From: CAZDME01 sp964506785 [NCBI: uncultured bacterium]
GTDB lineage: Bacteria; CAZDME01; JAYEMH01
Length of the DNA: 52,864 bases
NCBI GenBank assembly: GCA_964506785.1
Contig: CAZDME010000002.1
Coordinates: forward strand, 1-52,864
Reading direction: 5' to 3'
Made by a program: the position numbers and the translations under genes
Notes under the pieces: model-generated
Seen by the model: the letters and a program-made list of their open reading frames with translations, nothing else
Databases searched by the model: none
What the model was told of the DNA's origin: nothing
Shown: in pieces, positions 26,576 through 34,586 of the stretch
Numbering within the stretch: the stretch's first letter is position 1
How the letters are laid out: each line of letters begins with the position of its first letter

Positions 26576-27597
26576 TGCCCGAATTAAGAAAAGACCCTGT
26601 TAGTGGGCGCTGGGTAATTATTTCTACAGAGCGAGCCAAAAGGCCGGAGGACTTTCAGCTTCCCGAAGAAAAAAAAGGCTCTAAAGATAGTTGTCCTTTT
26701 TGTGAAGGACATGAGGATAAAACACCTCCAGAGGTATTTTGCTTTCGAAAATCTGGAACAAAAGCTGATTCTCCGGGCTGGTCGGTCAGGGTGGTGCCAA
26801 ATAAATTCCCTGCTTTAACCAGAGAAGGTGCTTTATCTCGAAGAGGCAGCGGTATCTATGACCTGATGAATGGTGTTGGCGCCCATGAGGTTATTATTGA
26901 AACTCCGGATCATCGGAAGAATATGACGGATTTTTCCCCAAAGAAAATGGGACAGGTAATTTCGGCCTATCGCGGGAGGATTATTGATTTAAAAAAGGAT
27001 CCCCGGCTGAAATATATTCTCATTTTCAGAAATTACGGCCGGGAAGCCGGGACGTCTCTTGCGCATCCTCATTCACAATTGGTGGCGACGCCGATTACGC
27101 CTAAGAGGGTTAAAGAAGAACTTATCGGCGCCAAAGATTATTATCTACGCAAGGAAAGATGCGTTTTTTGCGACATTATCCGCCAGGAAACAGAATCCAA
27201 AGAAAGGCTGATTATGGGAAACAAAAACTTTCTCGCCTTTGCTCCTTTTGCCGCCCGTTTCCCATTTGAAAGCTGGATAATACCAAAAAGGCATTCACCG
27301 GATTTTGAGACGATTAAAGAATCGGAAAAAGACGATCTGGCTTCTATACTTCAAGCTACCCTTAAAAAAATATCCCGGGCTTTAGGGAATCCTCCGTACA
27401 ACTACATTCTTCATACGGGGCCAAATCGATTAAATATTCCCGGCTATTGGCAGACGCTCGATTTTGATTATCACTGGCATATCGAAATAATGCCCCGGGT
27501 AGTAAGAATTGCCGGGTTTGAATGGGGTTCAGGTTTTTATATCAATCCGATGCCGCCTGAAGAAGCGGCCAAATTTTTGCGGAAATTAACGGTTTAA
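26575..27597 (+). CDS. galT: Galactose-1-phosphate uridylyltransferase family (GalT)
   Basis: HIT-superfamily nucleotidyltransferase, 340 residues. Seen: an N-terminal RKDPVSGRWVIIS, Cys40 and Cys43 in CPFC (zinc-site type), RVVPNKFPAL, the active-site HPHSQ (164-168) with His166 the nucleotidyl acceptor, a second Cys pair CVFCD, and HWHIEIMPR near the end. It could use galactose-1-phosphate (Leloir pathway) or act as an ADP-glucose phosphorylase; these are hard to separate by eye. TAATG coupling with ppdK places it in sugar-phosphate metabolism. Confidence 0.85.
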   Translation: MPELRKDPVSGRWVIISTERAKRPEDFQLPEEKKGSKDSCPFCEGHEDKTPPEVFCFRKSGTKADSPGWSVRVVPNKFPALTREGALSRRGSGIYDLMNGVGAHEVIIETPDHRKNMTDFSPKKMGQVISAYRGRIIDLKKDPRLKYILIFRNYGREAGTSLAHPHSQLVATPITPKRVKEELIGAKDYYLRKERCVFCDIIRQETESKERLIMGNKNFLAFAPFAARFPFESWIIPKRHSPDFETIKESEKDDLASILQATLKKISRALGNPPYNYILHTGPNRLNIPGYWQTLDFDYHWHIEIMPRVVRIAGFEWGSGFYINPMPPEEAAKFLRKLTV

Positions 27598-27621
27598 GAA
27601 AAGATAAACTTAAGGCAAGCG

Positions 27622-28497
27622 ATGGCGGAAGTAGCCGAAGTTAAAAAAAATAAAAAAGGGGCAACCGATAATATTCTCAAGATTTACCTAAACGAAATAA
27701 AAAAAACCCCTCTGCTTACGCCGGAAGAAGAATTGAGTTTAGCTTATCGAATAAAGAAAGGGGACAATCGGGCTTGGGAAAGGCTGATTAAGACAAATCT
27801 GCGTTTAGTGGTCAGTGTGGCTAAAAGATATGTCTATTTTGGCATGCCCTTTCTCGATTTAATCGAAGAGGGGAATATGGGGTTAATAAAAGCAGTCGAG
27901 AAATATGACTATCGAAAAGGATACCGATTCAGCACCTATGCCAGCTGGTGGGTAAGGCAGGCGATTATCCGGGCGTTAGCCAATCAGGGGAAAATAATCC
28001 GCCTGCCGGTTTATTTAAGCGAGATGATTGCCCGTTGGAAAAAAGTAATAGAGGAGCTGACTCACAAATTCGGCCGGGAACCAACTAATGCCGAAGTAGC
28101 GAAAAAAATGAAGTTGCCAATACAAAAGGTCAGAGATATGAGAGAGTTAGTAAAAATACCCGAATCTTTAGAAAGCACCCTGGATAATGAAGGGGCCAGC
28201 CAGCTGCTTTCTTTTCTGGAAGATACCTCGATAGCCCCTCCTTCAAAGATAACCAACGAAATTATGCAGCAGGAAAAAGTTGCTGAGCTTCTTGAAGAAT
28301 TATCTCCTAAAGAGGCAGAGATTTTACGTTGCCGATTCGGCTTGGATAATCATCCGGTTTGCACTTTAGAAGAAACTGGAAAAAAAATGAATTTAACCCG
28401 GGAAAGAATCAGACAATTAGAAATAGCCGCTTTAAAAAAATTAAAACGATTGATGGTAAAACAAACGATGGAGACAAGAAAACAATGGAAGCATTAA
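27622..28497 (+). CDS. RNA polymerase sigma factor, sigma-70 family (RpoD/SigA-like, no region 1.1)
   Basis: 291-residue primary-type sigma factor. Seen: region 1.2 (IYLNEIKKTPLLTPEEE, 21-37), region 2 with NLRLVVSVAKRY and the -10 recognition stretch YRFSTYASWWVRQAI, region 3, and region 4 with the helix-turn-helix CTLEETGKKMNLTRERIRQLE that reads -35 elements. It lacks the acidic region 1.1 and the non-conserved insert of E. coli RpoD, so it could be a compact housekeeping sigma or a group 2 factor. Promoters in this window (TTGACA-17-TATNAT) suit such a factor. The 3' end overlaps apt. Confidence 0.93.
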   Translation: MAEVAEVKKNKKGATDNILKIYLNEIKKTPLLTPEEELSLAYRIKKGDNRAWERLIKTNLRLVVSVAKRYVYFGMPFLDLIEEGNMGLIKAVEKYDYRKGYRFSTYASWWVRQAIIRALANQGKIIRLPVYLSEMIARWKKVIEELTHKFGREPTNAEVAKKMKLPIQKVRDMRELVKIPESLESTLDNEGASQLLSFLEDTSIAPPSKITNEIMQQEKVAELLEELSPKEAEILRCRFGLDNHPVCTLEETGKKMNLTRERIRQLEIAALKKLKRLMVKQTMETRKQWKH

Positions 28498-28997
28498 AAT
28501 CAAAGATTCGGGACGTGCTCGATTTTCCCAAAAAGGGGATAGTTTTCAAAGATATAACAACTCTTTTGAAAGACCGGCACGCCTTTCGTAAGGTCGTCAA
28601 TATTTTCGGTAAACGCTACCGAAAGAAAAAAATCGATTCGATAGTAGCCGTAGAGGCCCGGGGATTTATTCTGGGCGCCGCCCTGGCTCATCGCCTAGGC
28701 GTAGGTATTATACCTGTTCGAAAAAAAGGAAAACTGCCATACCGGACCCATCAGGTCAAATACCAGCTGGAATATGGCAGGGCGGTATTGGAGATTCATC
28801 GCGATGCCATCGAGCCGAATGAAAGGGTTCTTTTAGTCGATGATTTATTAGCCACCGGCGGGACCACAGAGGCCGTCTGCAAGTTAATAAAAAAAATGAA
28901 AGGGAAAATTATTGAAGTTGCCTTTTTGATTGAGTTAACTGAATTAAAAGGACGGAGAAAAATAAAGAACCCAGTCTACTCTTTGATAAAATATTAG
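28485..28997 (+). CDS. apt: Adenine phosphoribosyltransferase
   Basis: Purine salvage: adenine + PRPP to AMP + PPi. I start at the ATG at 28485 (170 residues), since it gives the normal N terminus MEALKSKIRDVLDFPKKG; a longer frame to 28359 is only the shadow of the sigma gene. Seen: PKKGIVFKDITTLL, VAVEARGFILGAALA, RKKGKLPY and the PRPP loop VLLVDDLLATGGT (115-127). Overlaps the sigma gene by 13 bases, with GGAG 11 bases upstream. Confidence 0.96.
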   Translation: MEALKSKIRDVLDFPKKGIVFKDITTLLKDRHAFRKVVNIFGKRYRKKKIDSIVAVEARGFILGAALAHRLGVGIIPVRKKGKLPYRTHQVKYQLEYGRAVLEIHRDAIEPNERVLLVDDLLATGGTTEAVCKLIKKMKGKIIEVAFLIELTELKGRRKIKNPVYSLIKY

Positions 28998-29031
28998 AAG
29001 AATACCTTAACTTAAAGCTGTACACGAAACT

Positions 29032-29109
29032 GCCCCAATAGCTCAGTCTGGATAGAGCACAGGTTTCCTAAACCTGGTGTCGACCGTTCGAATCGGTCTT
29101 GGGGCACCA
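29032..29109 (+). tRNA. tRNA-Arg(CCT)
   Basis: Full cloverleaf with encoded CCA. Acceptor GCCCCAA (29032-29038) pairs with TTGGGGC (29099-29105), discriminator A then CCA. Anticodon stem CAGGT/ACCTG encloses the loop TTCCTAA with anticodon CCT at 29067-29069, decoding AGG. T arm GACCG-TTCGAAT-CGGTC is standard. D arm contains AGCTCAGTCTGGATAGAGCA. It stands alone between apt and a PHP gene. Confidence 0.97.
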
Positions 29110-29180
29110 AACGGCATATAGCTAATGGCCAATGACTGGCAGAAAATCGTAAGGAGTCAAGTGCCAACGGAGTTTAAACT

Positions 29181-29834
29181 ATGATCGATTTACATACCCA
29201 CAGTTTGTTGAGTGACGGCAGTCTCCTGCCGTCAGAATTGGTTACCCGGGCGGAAAAATTAGGTTATCGGGTGATAGCTATTACCGACCATGTCGATACC
29301 TCCAATTTCGAATGGATAGTTGCCAATCTGGTCCGGGTCTGTAAAGATTTAAATAAAAGAGGGAACATTAAGGTTATTCCAGGGGCAGAAATCAGCTATA
29401 TTTCTCCTGGCCTATTGGCCGGCTTTACGCAGACGATAAGGAAATTGGGGGCAAAAATAATCGTCGTCCACGGTGAGACTATTGTCGAGCCAGTCATTCC
29501 CGGGACCAACCGTAAGGCAGTGGAAATAGGGGTAGATATACTGGCTCATCCGGGTTTAATTTCTCAAGAAGAAGCCCGCATAGCCAGTAAAAATAATGTT
29601 TGTTTAGAAATTTCTACCCGTCGGGGCCATTGCTATACCAACGGACATGTGGTTAACATGGCCAGGCTTTCCGGGGCGAAATTGGTTCTTGATACCGATG
29701 CCCATAGCCCGGGAGATTTGGTAACCATTGAAGAAGCCAGAGCGATTGGGCGGGGAGCGGGTTTAAGTGAAGAAGAGATTGAAGCTGTCTGGCAGAATAT
29801 GTACGCCTTGGTTGAAAAAATAGAGAGGAGGTAA
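29181..29834 (+). CDS. PHP-domain phosphoesterase (histidinol-phosphatase-like)
   Basis: 217-residue PHP-fold metal-dependent phosphoesterase. Seen metal-site motifs: DLHTHSLLSDG (3-13), ITDH (34-37), PGAEISY (67-73), IVVHGE (94-99), ILAHPG (114-119) and DTDAHSPGD (172-180). The fold is that of HisK-type histidinol phosphatases and nucleoside-phosphate phosphatases, so the substrate is not fixed. Two bases after its stop begins a lipoprotein gene; the two probably share a transcript. Confidence 0.88.
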   Translation: MIDLHTHSLLSDGSLLPSELVTRAEKLGYRVIAITDHVDTSNFEWIVANLVRVCKDLNKRGNIKVIPGAEISYISPGLLAGFTQTIRKLGAKIIVVHGETIVEPVIPGTNRKAVEIGVDILAHPGLISQEEARIASKNNVCLEISTRRGHCYTNGHVVNMARLSGAKLVLDTDAHSPGDLVTIEEARAIGRGAGLSEEEIEAVWQNMYALVEKIERR

Positions 29835-29836
29835 GG

Positions 29837-30292
29837 ATGTCACTACGGAAAATAATACTATCTGTCAATTTAATTATCGTAAGCTTTCTCTTGGTAGGGT
29901 GTGCTACCCTGGGCTGGCAGAAAGGTTCGGCATCTCAGGATGAGGTGTTTTTATCGCCAGAAGAGGTTATGGCGGTTAATCCTGACCTGCGGTTCGAAGA
30001 TTTACCGATACCGATTGGTTTCTTAATTGACGTTAAAAATTCTTACGCCTTCCAGAATCCAGGAAGCCGCGTTGCCCTGCTGCGTTATATCGGCAAGGAT
30101 TCGGCCCAGCATTTAATCCAGTTTTTTGTTGAGCAGATGCCGCGTTATAATTGGGTGCTGCTCAATCAGGTGGAATTTGAAAAAGTCCTTCTCAATTTTG
30201 AAAAGGCCGATGAGACCTGTATTGTGATAATTGAGCCGGCGCGGAGCAAAATGCTGGTGACCATTTCTATCGCTCCTCGCCACTACCGGTAG
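29837..30292 (+). CDS. Putative lipoprotein of unknown function
   Basis: 151 residues with a signal peptide (RKIILSVNLIIVSFLL) and lipobox LVGC, giving lipidated Cys22. The mature part is small and alpha/beta in look, with LPIPIGFLIDVKNSYAF followed by RVALLRYIGK and a C-terminal LVTISIAP strand. No family is recognised with certainty. Asp is not at position +2 of the mature protein (it is Ala), so by the enteric rule it would go to the outer membrane. It lies between the PHP gene and a porin with a separate promoter. Confidence 0.75.
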   Translation: MSLRKIILSVNLIIVSFLLVGCATLGWQKGSASQDEVFLSPEEVMAVNPDLRFEDLPIPIGFLIDVKNSYAFQNPGSRVALLRYIGKDSAQHLIQFFVEQMPRYNWVLLNQVEFEKVLLNFEKADETCIVIIEPARSKMLVTISIAPRHYR

Positions 30293-30392
30293 TATATCAA
30301 AGTCAATAAAGGAGCAAGGTAACGACTTTTCCAGAGGGGCCAAAGGCGAATTAAAGGAGATTAAATAAGGGTAAAAAACCTTTAGAATCTTC

Positions 30393-30421
30393 TTGACATG
30401 TATAAAGGGGTGTGGTACACT
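30393..30421 (+). promoter_or_regulatory. Sigma-70 promoter of the porin gene
   Basis: TTGACA (30393-30398), 17-base spacer, TACACT (30416-30421). The predicted start near 30428 gives a leader of about 185 bases before the porin ATG. Confidence 0.8.
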
Positions 30422-30520
30422 ACGGATAAGTTCGAATACCCGTCACAGATAGTCCATAAAGGCAAGAAAGGAGGCGAGGAAATTTAGAGTTGCCAGGATT
30501 ATTGAGGTGATGTGATATAG

Positions 30521-30571
30521 ATGAAGATTTCAGGATTTAGACAGCTTTTGAGACTAAACCTGTTTGATTAA
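30521..30571 (+). CDS. Possible 16-codon leader ORF in the porin 5' UTR
   Basis: ATG at 30521 with GAGGTGA ten bases upstream, encoding MKISGFRQLLRLNLFD, stop TAA at 30569-30571. It is preceded by a minimal ATG-TGA pair at 30510-30515. It ends 40 bases before the porin start and just upstream of the hairpin that covers the porin ribosome-binding site. Translation is not proven; it may be chance. Confidence 0.35.
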   Translation: MKISGFRQLLRLNLFD

Positions 30572-30589
30572 TCGTAGATTTTAAAAAGA

Positions 30590-30606
30590 AAACCTTAAGG
30601 AGGTTT
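30590..30606 (+). promoter_or_regulatory. Hairpin enclosing the porin ribosome-binding site
   Basis: AAACCT (30590-30595) pairs perfectly with AGGTTT (30601-30606) around the loop TAAGG. The Shine-Dalgarno AAGGAGG (30597-30603) lies in the loop and 3' arm, so folding would restrict ribosome access. Confidence 0.55.
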
Positions 30607-30611
30607 AAGGG

Positions 30612-31997
30612 ATGAAAAAAATAGCAGTTTTGTGTGTCTTTGCGATAGTTGCTTTCATTCCCACCTTGGCTTCAGCCGGCGTAAAGAATGTTCAAGTCGG
30701 CGGCGAAATTGACTCCTACCTGCAATGGAGTTCCAACTACGAAAGTGGCGAAGAAATTGGAACTAAAGACCCCAGCACTCAGCAGGTTGATCTGAGCGGT
30801 AATGCTCTCGGAGCTACCAATGCCCAAACCAAAGACGAGGCTTTCCTGAAGACTTTGGCTCTCATTTATGTCTCGGCTGATTTGGATGAGAATGTCAATG
30901 CGTTGGTGTCAATTGAAGCTGATCGGATTTGGGGAAATGGCGGCGATTGTAACGAGTGTGGTCTGGCGGTAGAATTAGAAGAAGCCAAGCTGACATTAGA
31001 AGAGATGTTTGGCTTGCCGATTAAGTCTGTTATCGGCCGTCAGGATATTACCTGGGGTGAGGGATTCGTCATTGGTGATTCCTGTCCCTACATTGAGGAT
31101 AATATCAGTCAGGCCCAGATGTGGAAAATCGATGCTTTTGATGCCGTTTCTGTTACCTACGATGCGGCACCATGGACCCTTGATTTGATGTATGCCAAAA
31201 TTGATGAGCAGTCCATTAATCAGGATACCGAAGAGCTTGATGATGACCTTTTCGGTTTAAACATCAATTATGCTGGCTGGAATAAACAAAGTATTGACGG
31301 ATATCTTCTCTTAGAGAAGGACGCCAATGCGGTTAGCGCGGCAAATATCAGCCGAAATGTCCAAGGCCTTTATGGCGATCCGTACGCAGTAGGGGCTATC
31401 GGTCTAAGAGCGGCTGGCGATGTTCTTCCGGTAGAAGGATTGACCTATCGCGCCGAAGGATGCTATGAATTTGGTACCTTTGCCGAATCCGAAGGAAGCG
31501 CTTCTAAGATTGATTTAAGTGCCTTTGGCGGATATCTCGGCGCCAAATATGAATTTGGCGGAAATCCGTATAATCCATTCATCGACGGCATGTGGGTAGT
31601 TATGTCTGGCGAAGAAACCACTCGAGGCGGGGATATGAGCCAGTTCTATCCCTTCTTTACCAGCGAAACTTATGGCGAAATTTTCAAGGAATATGCCATG
31701 AGTAATGCCCATATCATCAAGCTTTGCGGTGGATTTGATCCCATTGAGCCCATGAATATTTCTTTAGCGTTCTACCACTACATTGCTGAGGAGGATCGTT
31801 ATATTTCGAACGATACTGCTAAAAAAGACGATCAACTCGGTAATGAGCTGGATTTGACCGTGACTTATAATTACACCGATGATGTCATTTTTGGCTTAAG
31901 CGTAGCCCAATTTTTCCCGGGCGATGTCTTTGGCAAAAGCACTGTCGGTGCCGATGGGACAACTTGTGTAACTGGTTCCTGCAAAGTGAAGTTCTAA
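30612..31997 (+). CDS. Outer-membrane beta-barrel porin
   Basis: 461 residues with a clear signal peptide cleaved near ASA-G (about residue 22), then alternating polar/aromatic strand patterns (for example LTYRAEGCYEFGTF, YLGAKYEFGG, LDLTVTYNYTDDVIFGLSVAQFF) and a C-terminal Phe, the usual barrel-assembly signal. Several acidic segments suggest long loops. The general look is of alginate-export/OprP-like barrels, but no family is certain. Own promoter, long leader and strong terminator make it a single-gene unit, probably highly expressed. Codon use seems more uniform than in neighbours (fewer rare Ile/Arg codons), in line with high expression. Confidence 0.82.
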   Translation: MKKIAVLCVFAIVAFIPTLASAGVKNVQVGGEIDSYLQWSSNYESGEEIGTKDPSTQQVDLSGNALGATNAQTKDEAFLKTLALIYVSADLDENVNALVSIEADRIWGNGGDCNECGLAVELEEAKLTLEEMFGLPIKSVIGRQDITWGEGFVIGDSCPYIEDNISQAQMWKIDAFDAVSVTYDAAPWTLDLMYAKIDEQSINQDTEELDDDLFGLNINYAGWNKQSIDGYLLLEKDANAVSAANISRNVQGLYGDPYAVGAIGLRAAGDVLPVEGLTYRAEGCYEFGTFAESEGSASKIDLSAFGGYLGAKYEFGGNPYNPFIDGMWVVMSGEETTRGGDMSQFYPFFTSETYGEIFKEYAMSNAHIIKLCGGFDPIEPMNISLAFYHYIAEEDRYISNDTAKKDDQLGNELDLTVTYNYTDDVIFGLSVAQFFPGDVFGKSTVGADGTTCVTGSCKVKF

Positions 31998-32015
31998 CTT
32001 AGTTGAAGCTTTAAA

Positions 32016-32048
32016 CCCCCGGGGAACAAGCTTTCCCGGGGGTTTTTT
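32016..32048 (+). terminator. Strong intrinsic terminator of the porin gene
   Basis: An 11-pair stem (CCCCCGGGGAA with TTTCCCGGGGG, one G-U pair) with loop CAAGC, at 32016-32042, followed by six T residues. Confidence 0.95.
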
Positions 32049-32104
32049 ATTGCTTACTGGTCGTAAAAAGATGGCAGGCAATGTAAAAGTGGCAGGTTAT
32101 AAAG

Positions 32105-32146
32105 GTGATAGGCGATAGGTAGTGGGTAATAGGCGGTAGGTGATAG
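32105..32146 (+). repeat. Six tandem heptamers
   Basis: In steps of seven: GTGATAG, GCGATAG, GTAGTGG, GTAATAG, GCGGTAG, GTGATAG. The tract lies between the porin terminator and the promoter of the M50 operon; the flanking bases 32075-32104 hold further imperfect copies. No protein or RNA is evident. Confidence 0.8.
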
Positions 32147-32174
32147 GCAGCACAGAGGCTATCTTTAAAAAGGT

Positions 32175-32203
32175 TTGACAGCAGCCCTAATTGATGGTAA
32201 CAT
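32175..32203 (+). promoter_or_regulatory. Sigma-70 promoter of the M50/trpS/scpAB/aromatic operon
   Basis: TTGACA (32175-32180), 17-base spacer, TAACAT (32198-32203). It lies about 50 bases before the M50 protease ATG, downstream of the porin terminator, and probably drives the long gene run to rpsA. Confidence 0.7.
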
Positions 32204-32252
32204 ACAAGTTTAGAATTTATGCCTATATAACAAATAAAGGGGTAGTGAATAA

Positions 32253-32864
32253 ATGATACTGGTTTACTTAACGCAAATTCTGGCCTTTGCCATTGCTATT
32301 ACGGTTCATGAATCATCTCATGGCTGGATGGCTGACAAATTTGGAGATAAAACGGCCCGGGCGATGGGAAGAATTACCTTAAACCCGATTGCCCACATAG
32401 ACCCTATAGGGACGGTAATTCTTCCTTTACTTTTAATCTTGACCCGGTCGCCGTTTATCTTTGGCTGGGCAAAACCGGTTCCGGTAAATCCCTACAACCT
32501 GCGCAATCCCCGTAAGGATATGCTCTGGATTGGCCTGGCCGGCCCGGCGGCTAATATTATTACGGCAATCATTTTTTCATTTATTCTACGCAGCGGTTTA
32601 ATTATTCCTAATTCACTGGCTAATACTTTTATTGTCCAGGTTATTCTGATTAATTTAGTCCTGGCGATTTTCAATTTGATTCCGATACCACCGTTAGACG
32701 GCTACCAGATTCTTTCCGGATTATTACCCCGAGAGACAGCTATTTCCTATAGCCGCATAGAGCCTTACGGTATGTGGATACTGCTGGCCCTTTTATTCTT
32801 AGGGGTGATTGGGGGAATAATCGGTCTCGGAGTAGGGATTCTTTTTAAAATTTTGGTTGGGTGA
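32253..32864 (+). CDS. Site-2 protease family zinc metalloprotease (M50)
   Basis: 203-residue intramembrane metalloprotease. Seen: HESSH at 19-23 (the HExxH zinc motif in the first core span), the short re-entrant NPIAHIDPIGTVILPLLL, WAKPVPVNPYNLRNPR typical of the small bacterial M50 subgroup, and LIPIPPLDGYQ with Asp149 as third zinc ligand. There is no PDZ domain, so it is the compact YwhC-like type rather than RseP. Its substrate is unknown. It opens a long operon and is followed by trpS six bases on. Confidence 0.92.
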   Translation: MILVYLTQILAFAIAITVHESSHGWMADKFGDKTARAMGRITLNPIAHIDPIGTVILPLLLILTRSPFIFGWAKPVPVNPYNLRNPRKDMLWIGLAGPAANIITAIIFSFILRSGLIIPNSLANTFIVQVILINLVLAIFNLIPIPPLDGYQILSGLLPRETAISYSRIEPYGMWILLALLFLGVIGGIIGLGVGILFKILVG

Positions 32865-32870
32865 GAAAAT

Positions 32871-33854
32871 ATGACTAAAAAGCGCATTTTAAGCGGGATG
32901 AGGCCGACCGGACCTCTTCATTTAGGGCACTGGTTGGGGGCATTGAAAAACTGGGTGGAGCTTCAGGATAAATACCTTTGTTTCTATATGATTGCCGATT
33001 GGCACGCCCTGATGAGTGAATATGCTGATCCCCAAGAGATAAAGAAAAATATCAAAGAATGTCTTCTCGATTGGCTGAGTGTGGGGATTAATCCGGAGGA
33101 GACGACAATTTTTATTCAATCGGCGGTTAAGGAGCATGCTGAACTTCATCTTTTACTTTCGATGATTTCGCCCTTAGCCTGGCTGGAGCGCTGTCCCACC
33201 TATAAGGAGCAGTTAAGAGAGCTAAAAACCCGGGATATTTCTACCTACGCCTATCTGGGATATCCGGTCCTTCAGGCGGCGGATATTGTTCTCTATAAAG
33301 CCGATGCCGTCCCCGTAGGTAAAGACCAACTGCCCCATTTGGAATTAACCCGGGAGATCGTCCGCCGGTTCCACCACTTTTATGGAAAGACCTTTCCGGA
33401 ACCGGAGCCGATTTTGACGGAAACTTCGAAGCTCATGGGATTGGATAACCGCAAGATGAGTAAAAGTTATAATAATTTTATTGCCCTGGCTGATCCTCCG
33501 GCAGTGATTAATGAAAAGGTTATGACTATGATTACCGATACCAAACGGGTTAAAAGAAGGGATAAAGGGCATCCCCATCTTTGTAATGTATTTTCCTATC
33601 AGGAGCTTTTTAATCCGAAGGAAGCCCAGGAAATCAAAGACGCCTGCCAGAGAGGGTTAGGAGGGTGTACGGAATGTAAAAAGATTTTAGTCAGGACTTT
33701 AAACAAATTCTTGTCCGGATTTCGGGCCAAAAGAAAAAATTGGGAGATAAAACCTAAAAAATTGGAAGAGATTTTACAAAGAGGAAATGAACAGGCTAAA
33801 GATGTTGCCGCAAAAACATTAATTGATGTCCGTAAAAAGATGGGGCTGTCATAA
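32871..33854 (+). CDS. trpS: Tryptophanyl-tRNA synthetase
   Basis: Class Ic synthetase, 327 residues. Seen: SGMRPTGPLHLGHWLGAL with the HIGH-type HLGH at 17-20, YLGYPVLQAADIVLYKAD, VPVGKDQLPHLELTREI, and KMSKS at about 195-199. Its TAA is directly followed by the ATG of scpA with no gap. The M50-trpS-scpA-scpB order is common across several bacterial phyla. Confidence 0.97.
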   Translation: MTKKRILSGMRPTGPLHLGHWLGALKNWVELQDKYLCFYMIADWHALMSEYADPQEIKKNIKECLLDWLSVGINPEETTIFIQSAVKEHAELHLLLSMISPLAWLERCPTYKEQLRELKTRDISTYAYLGYPVLQAADIVLYKADAVPVGKDQLPHLELTREIVRRFHHFYGKTFPEPEPILTETSKLMGLDNRKMSKSYNNFIALADPPAVINEKVMTMITDTKRVKRRDKGHPHLCNVFSYQELFNPKEAQEIKDACQRGLGGCTECKKILVRTLNKFLSGFRAKRKNWEIKPKKLEEILQRGNEQAKDVAAKTLIDVRKKMGLS

Positions 33855-34586
33855 ATGGCCAAACTTATCGGATTGCCTAAAACAAAAGAAGGATATCGGG
33901 TAGAACTGGAGGCTTTTTCCGGACCGATTGAACTTTTGCTTCATTTGGTAAAAACCCAGGAAATTGATATTTATGATATCCCTATTGCCCAGGTTACCAA
34001 TCAATACCTGGAGTATTTAACCTTGATGGAGGAGTTGGATTTAGATGTCGCCGGAGAGTTTTTAGTCATGGCGGCGAACTTAATATATATCAAATCAAAG
34101 ACGCTTCTGCCCGAAGAACCGGTTGGTATAGAAGAGGAGGAAGAGGACCCTCGGGCAGAATTAGTTGAAGCTCTTTTGGAATACAAGAGGTATAAAGGGG
34201 CGGCCGGGCAATTAGAAGAGTTAAATCTACATCGTCAGGAGATTTTTGACCGGGGAGAAGCTAATCCGGAAGGTTTTGACAATGATTTAATCGAAACCGA
34301 CCTATTCGGTTTAATCTCTGCTTTTCGCCAGGTTTTAACCGAGATTGGACAGGAGCCTTTTAAGGAAATCAGCCGAAGCCCGGTTACGGTTAAAGAAAAA
34401 ATAAAAGAGATATTAAATTTTATCGAGGGGAAGGGGAGTTTTATCTTTGGTGAAATTTTTAGGAATGTAAGGTCAAGGATAGAAGCGGTGGCAACGTTTC
34501 TGGCTTTATTGGAGTTAATGAAACAGAGACAGATTCTGGTGAGGCAGAATAAAGTCTTTGGAGAAATAAGGATTTTTAAAAGATGA
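33855..34586 (+). CDS. scpA: Segregation and condensation protein A
   Basis: Kleisin subunit that bridges SMC heads in the bacterial condensin with ScpB. 243 residues. Seen: the N-terminal SMC-neck binding region VELEAFSGPIELLLHLVKTQEIDIYDIPI (a family signature, two stretches), YLMAANLIYIKSKTLLP-like AANLIYIKSKTLLPEE, an acidic linker (EEEEEDPRAEL), and a C-terminal winged helix ending VTFLALLELMKQRQI-like. The stop overlaps scpB by four bases (ATGA). Confidence 0.95.
   Translation: MAKLIGLPKTKEGYRVELEAFSGPIELLLHLVKTQEIDIYDIPIAQVTNQYLEYLTLMEELDLDVAGEFLVMAANLIYIKSKTLLPEEPVGIEEEEEDPRAELVEALLEYKRYKGAAGQLEELNLHRQEIFDRGEANPEGFDNDLIETDLFGLISAFRQVLTEIGQEPFKEISRSPVTVKEKIKEILNFIEGKGSFIFGEIFRNVRSRIEAVATFLALLELMKQRQILVRQNKVFGEIRIFKR

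Noticed and set aside
28359-28484. Upstream extension of the apt frame.
   Set aside because: It reads through the sigma-factor gene in another frame and has no family similarity; the ATG at 28485 gives the normal N terminus.
29110-29180. Repeat-like words (TAGCTAATGGC, CAATGACTGGC) after tRNA-Arg.
   Set aside because: Too few and too divergent to call a tandem tract.
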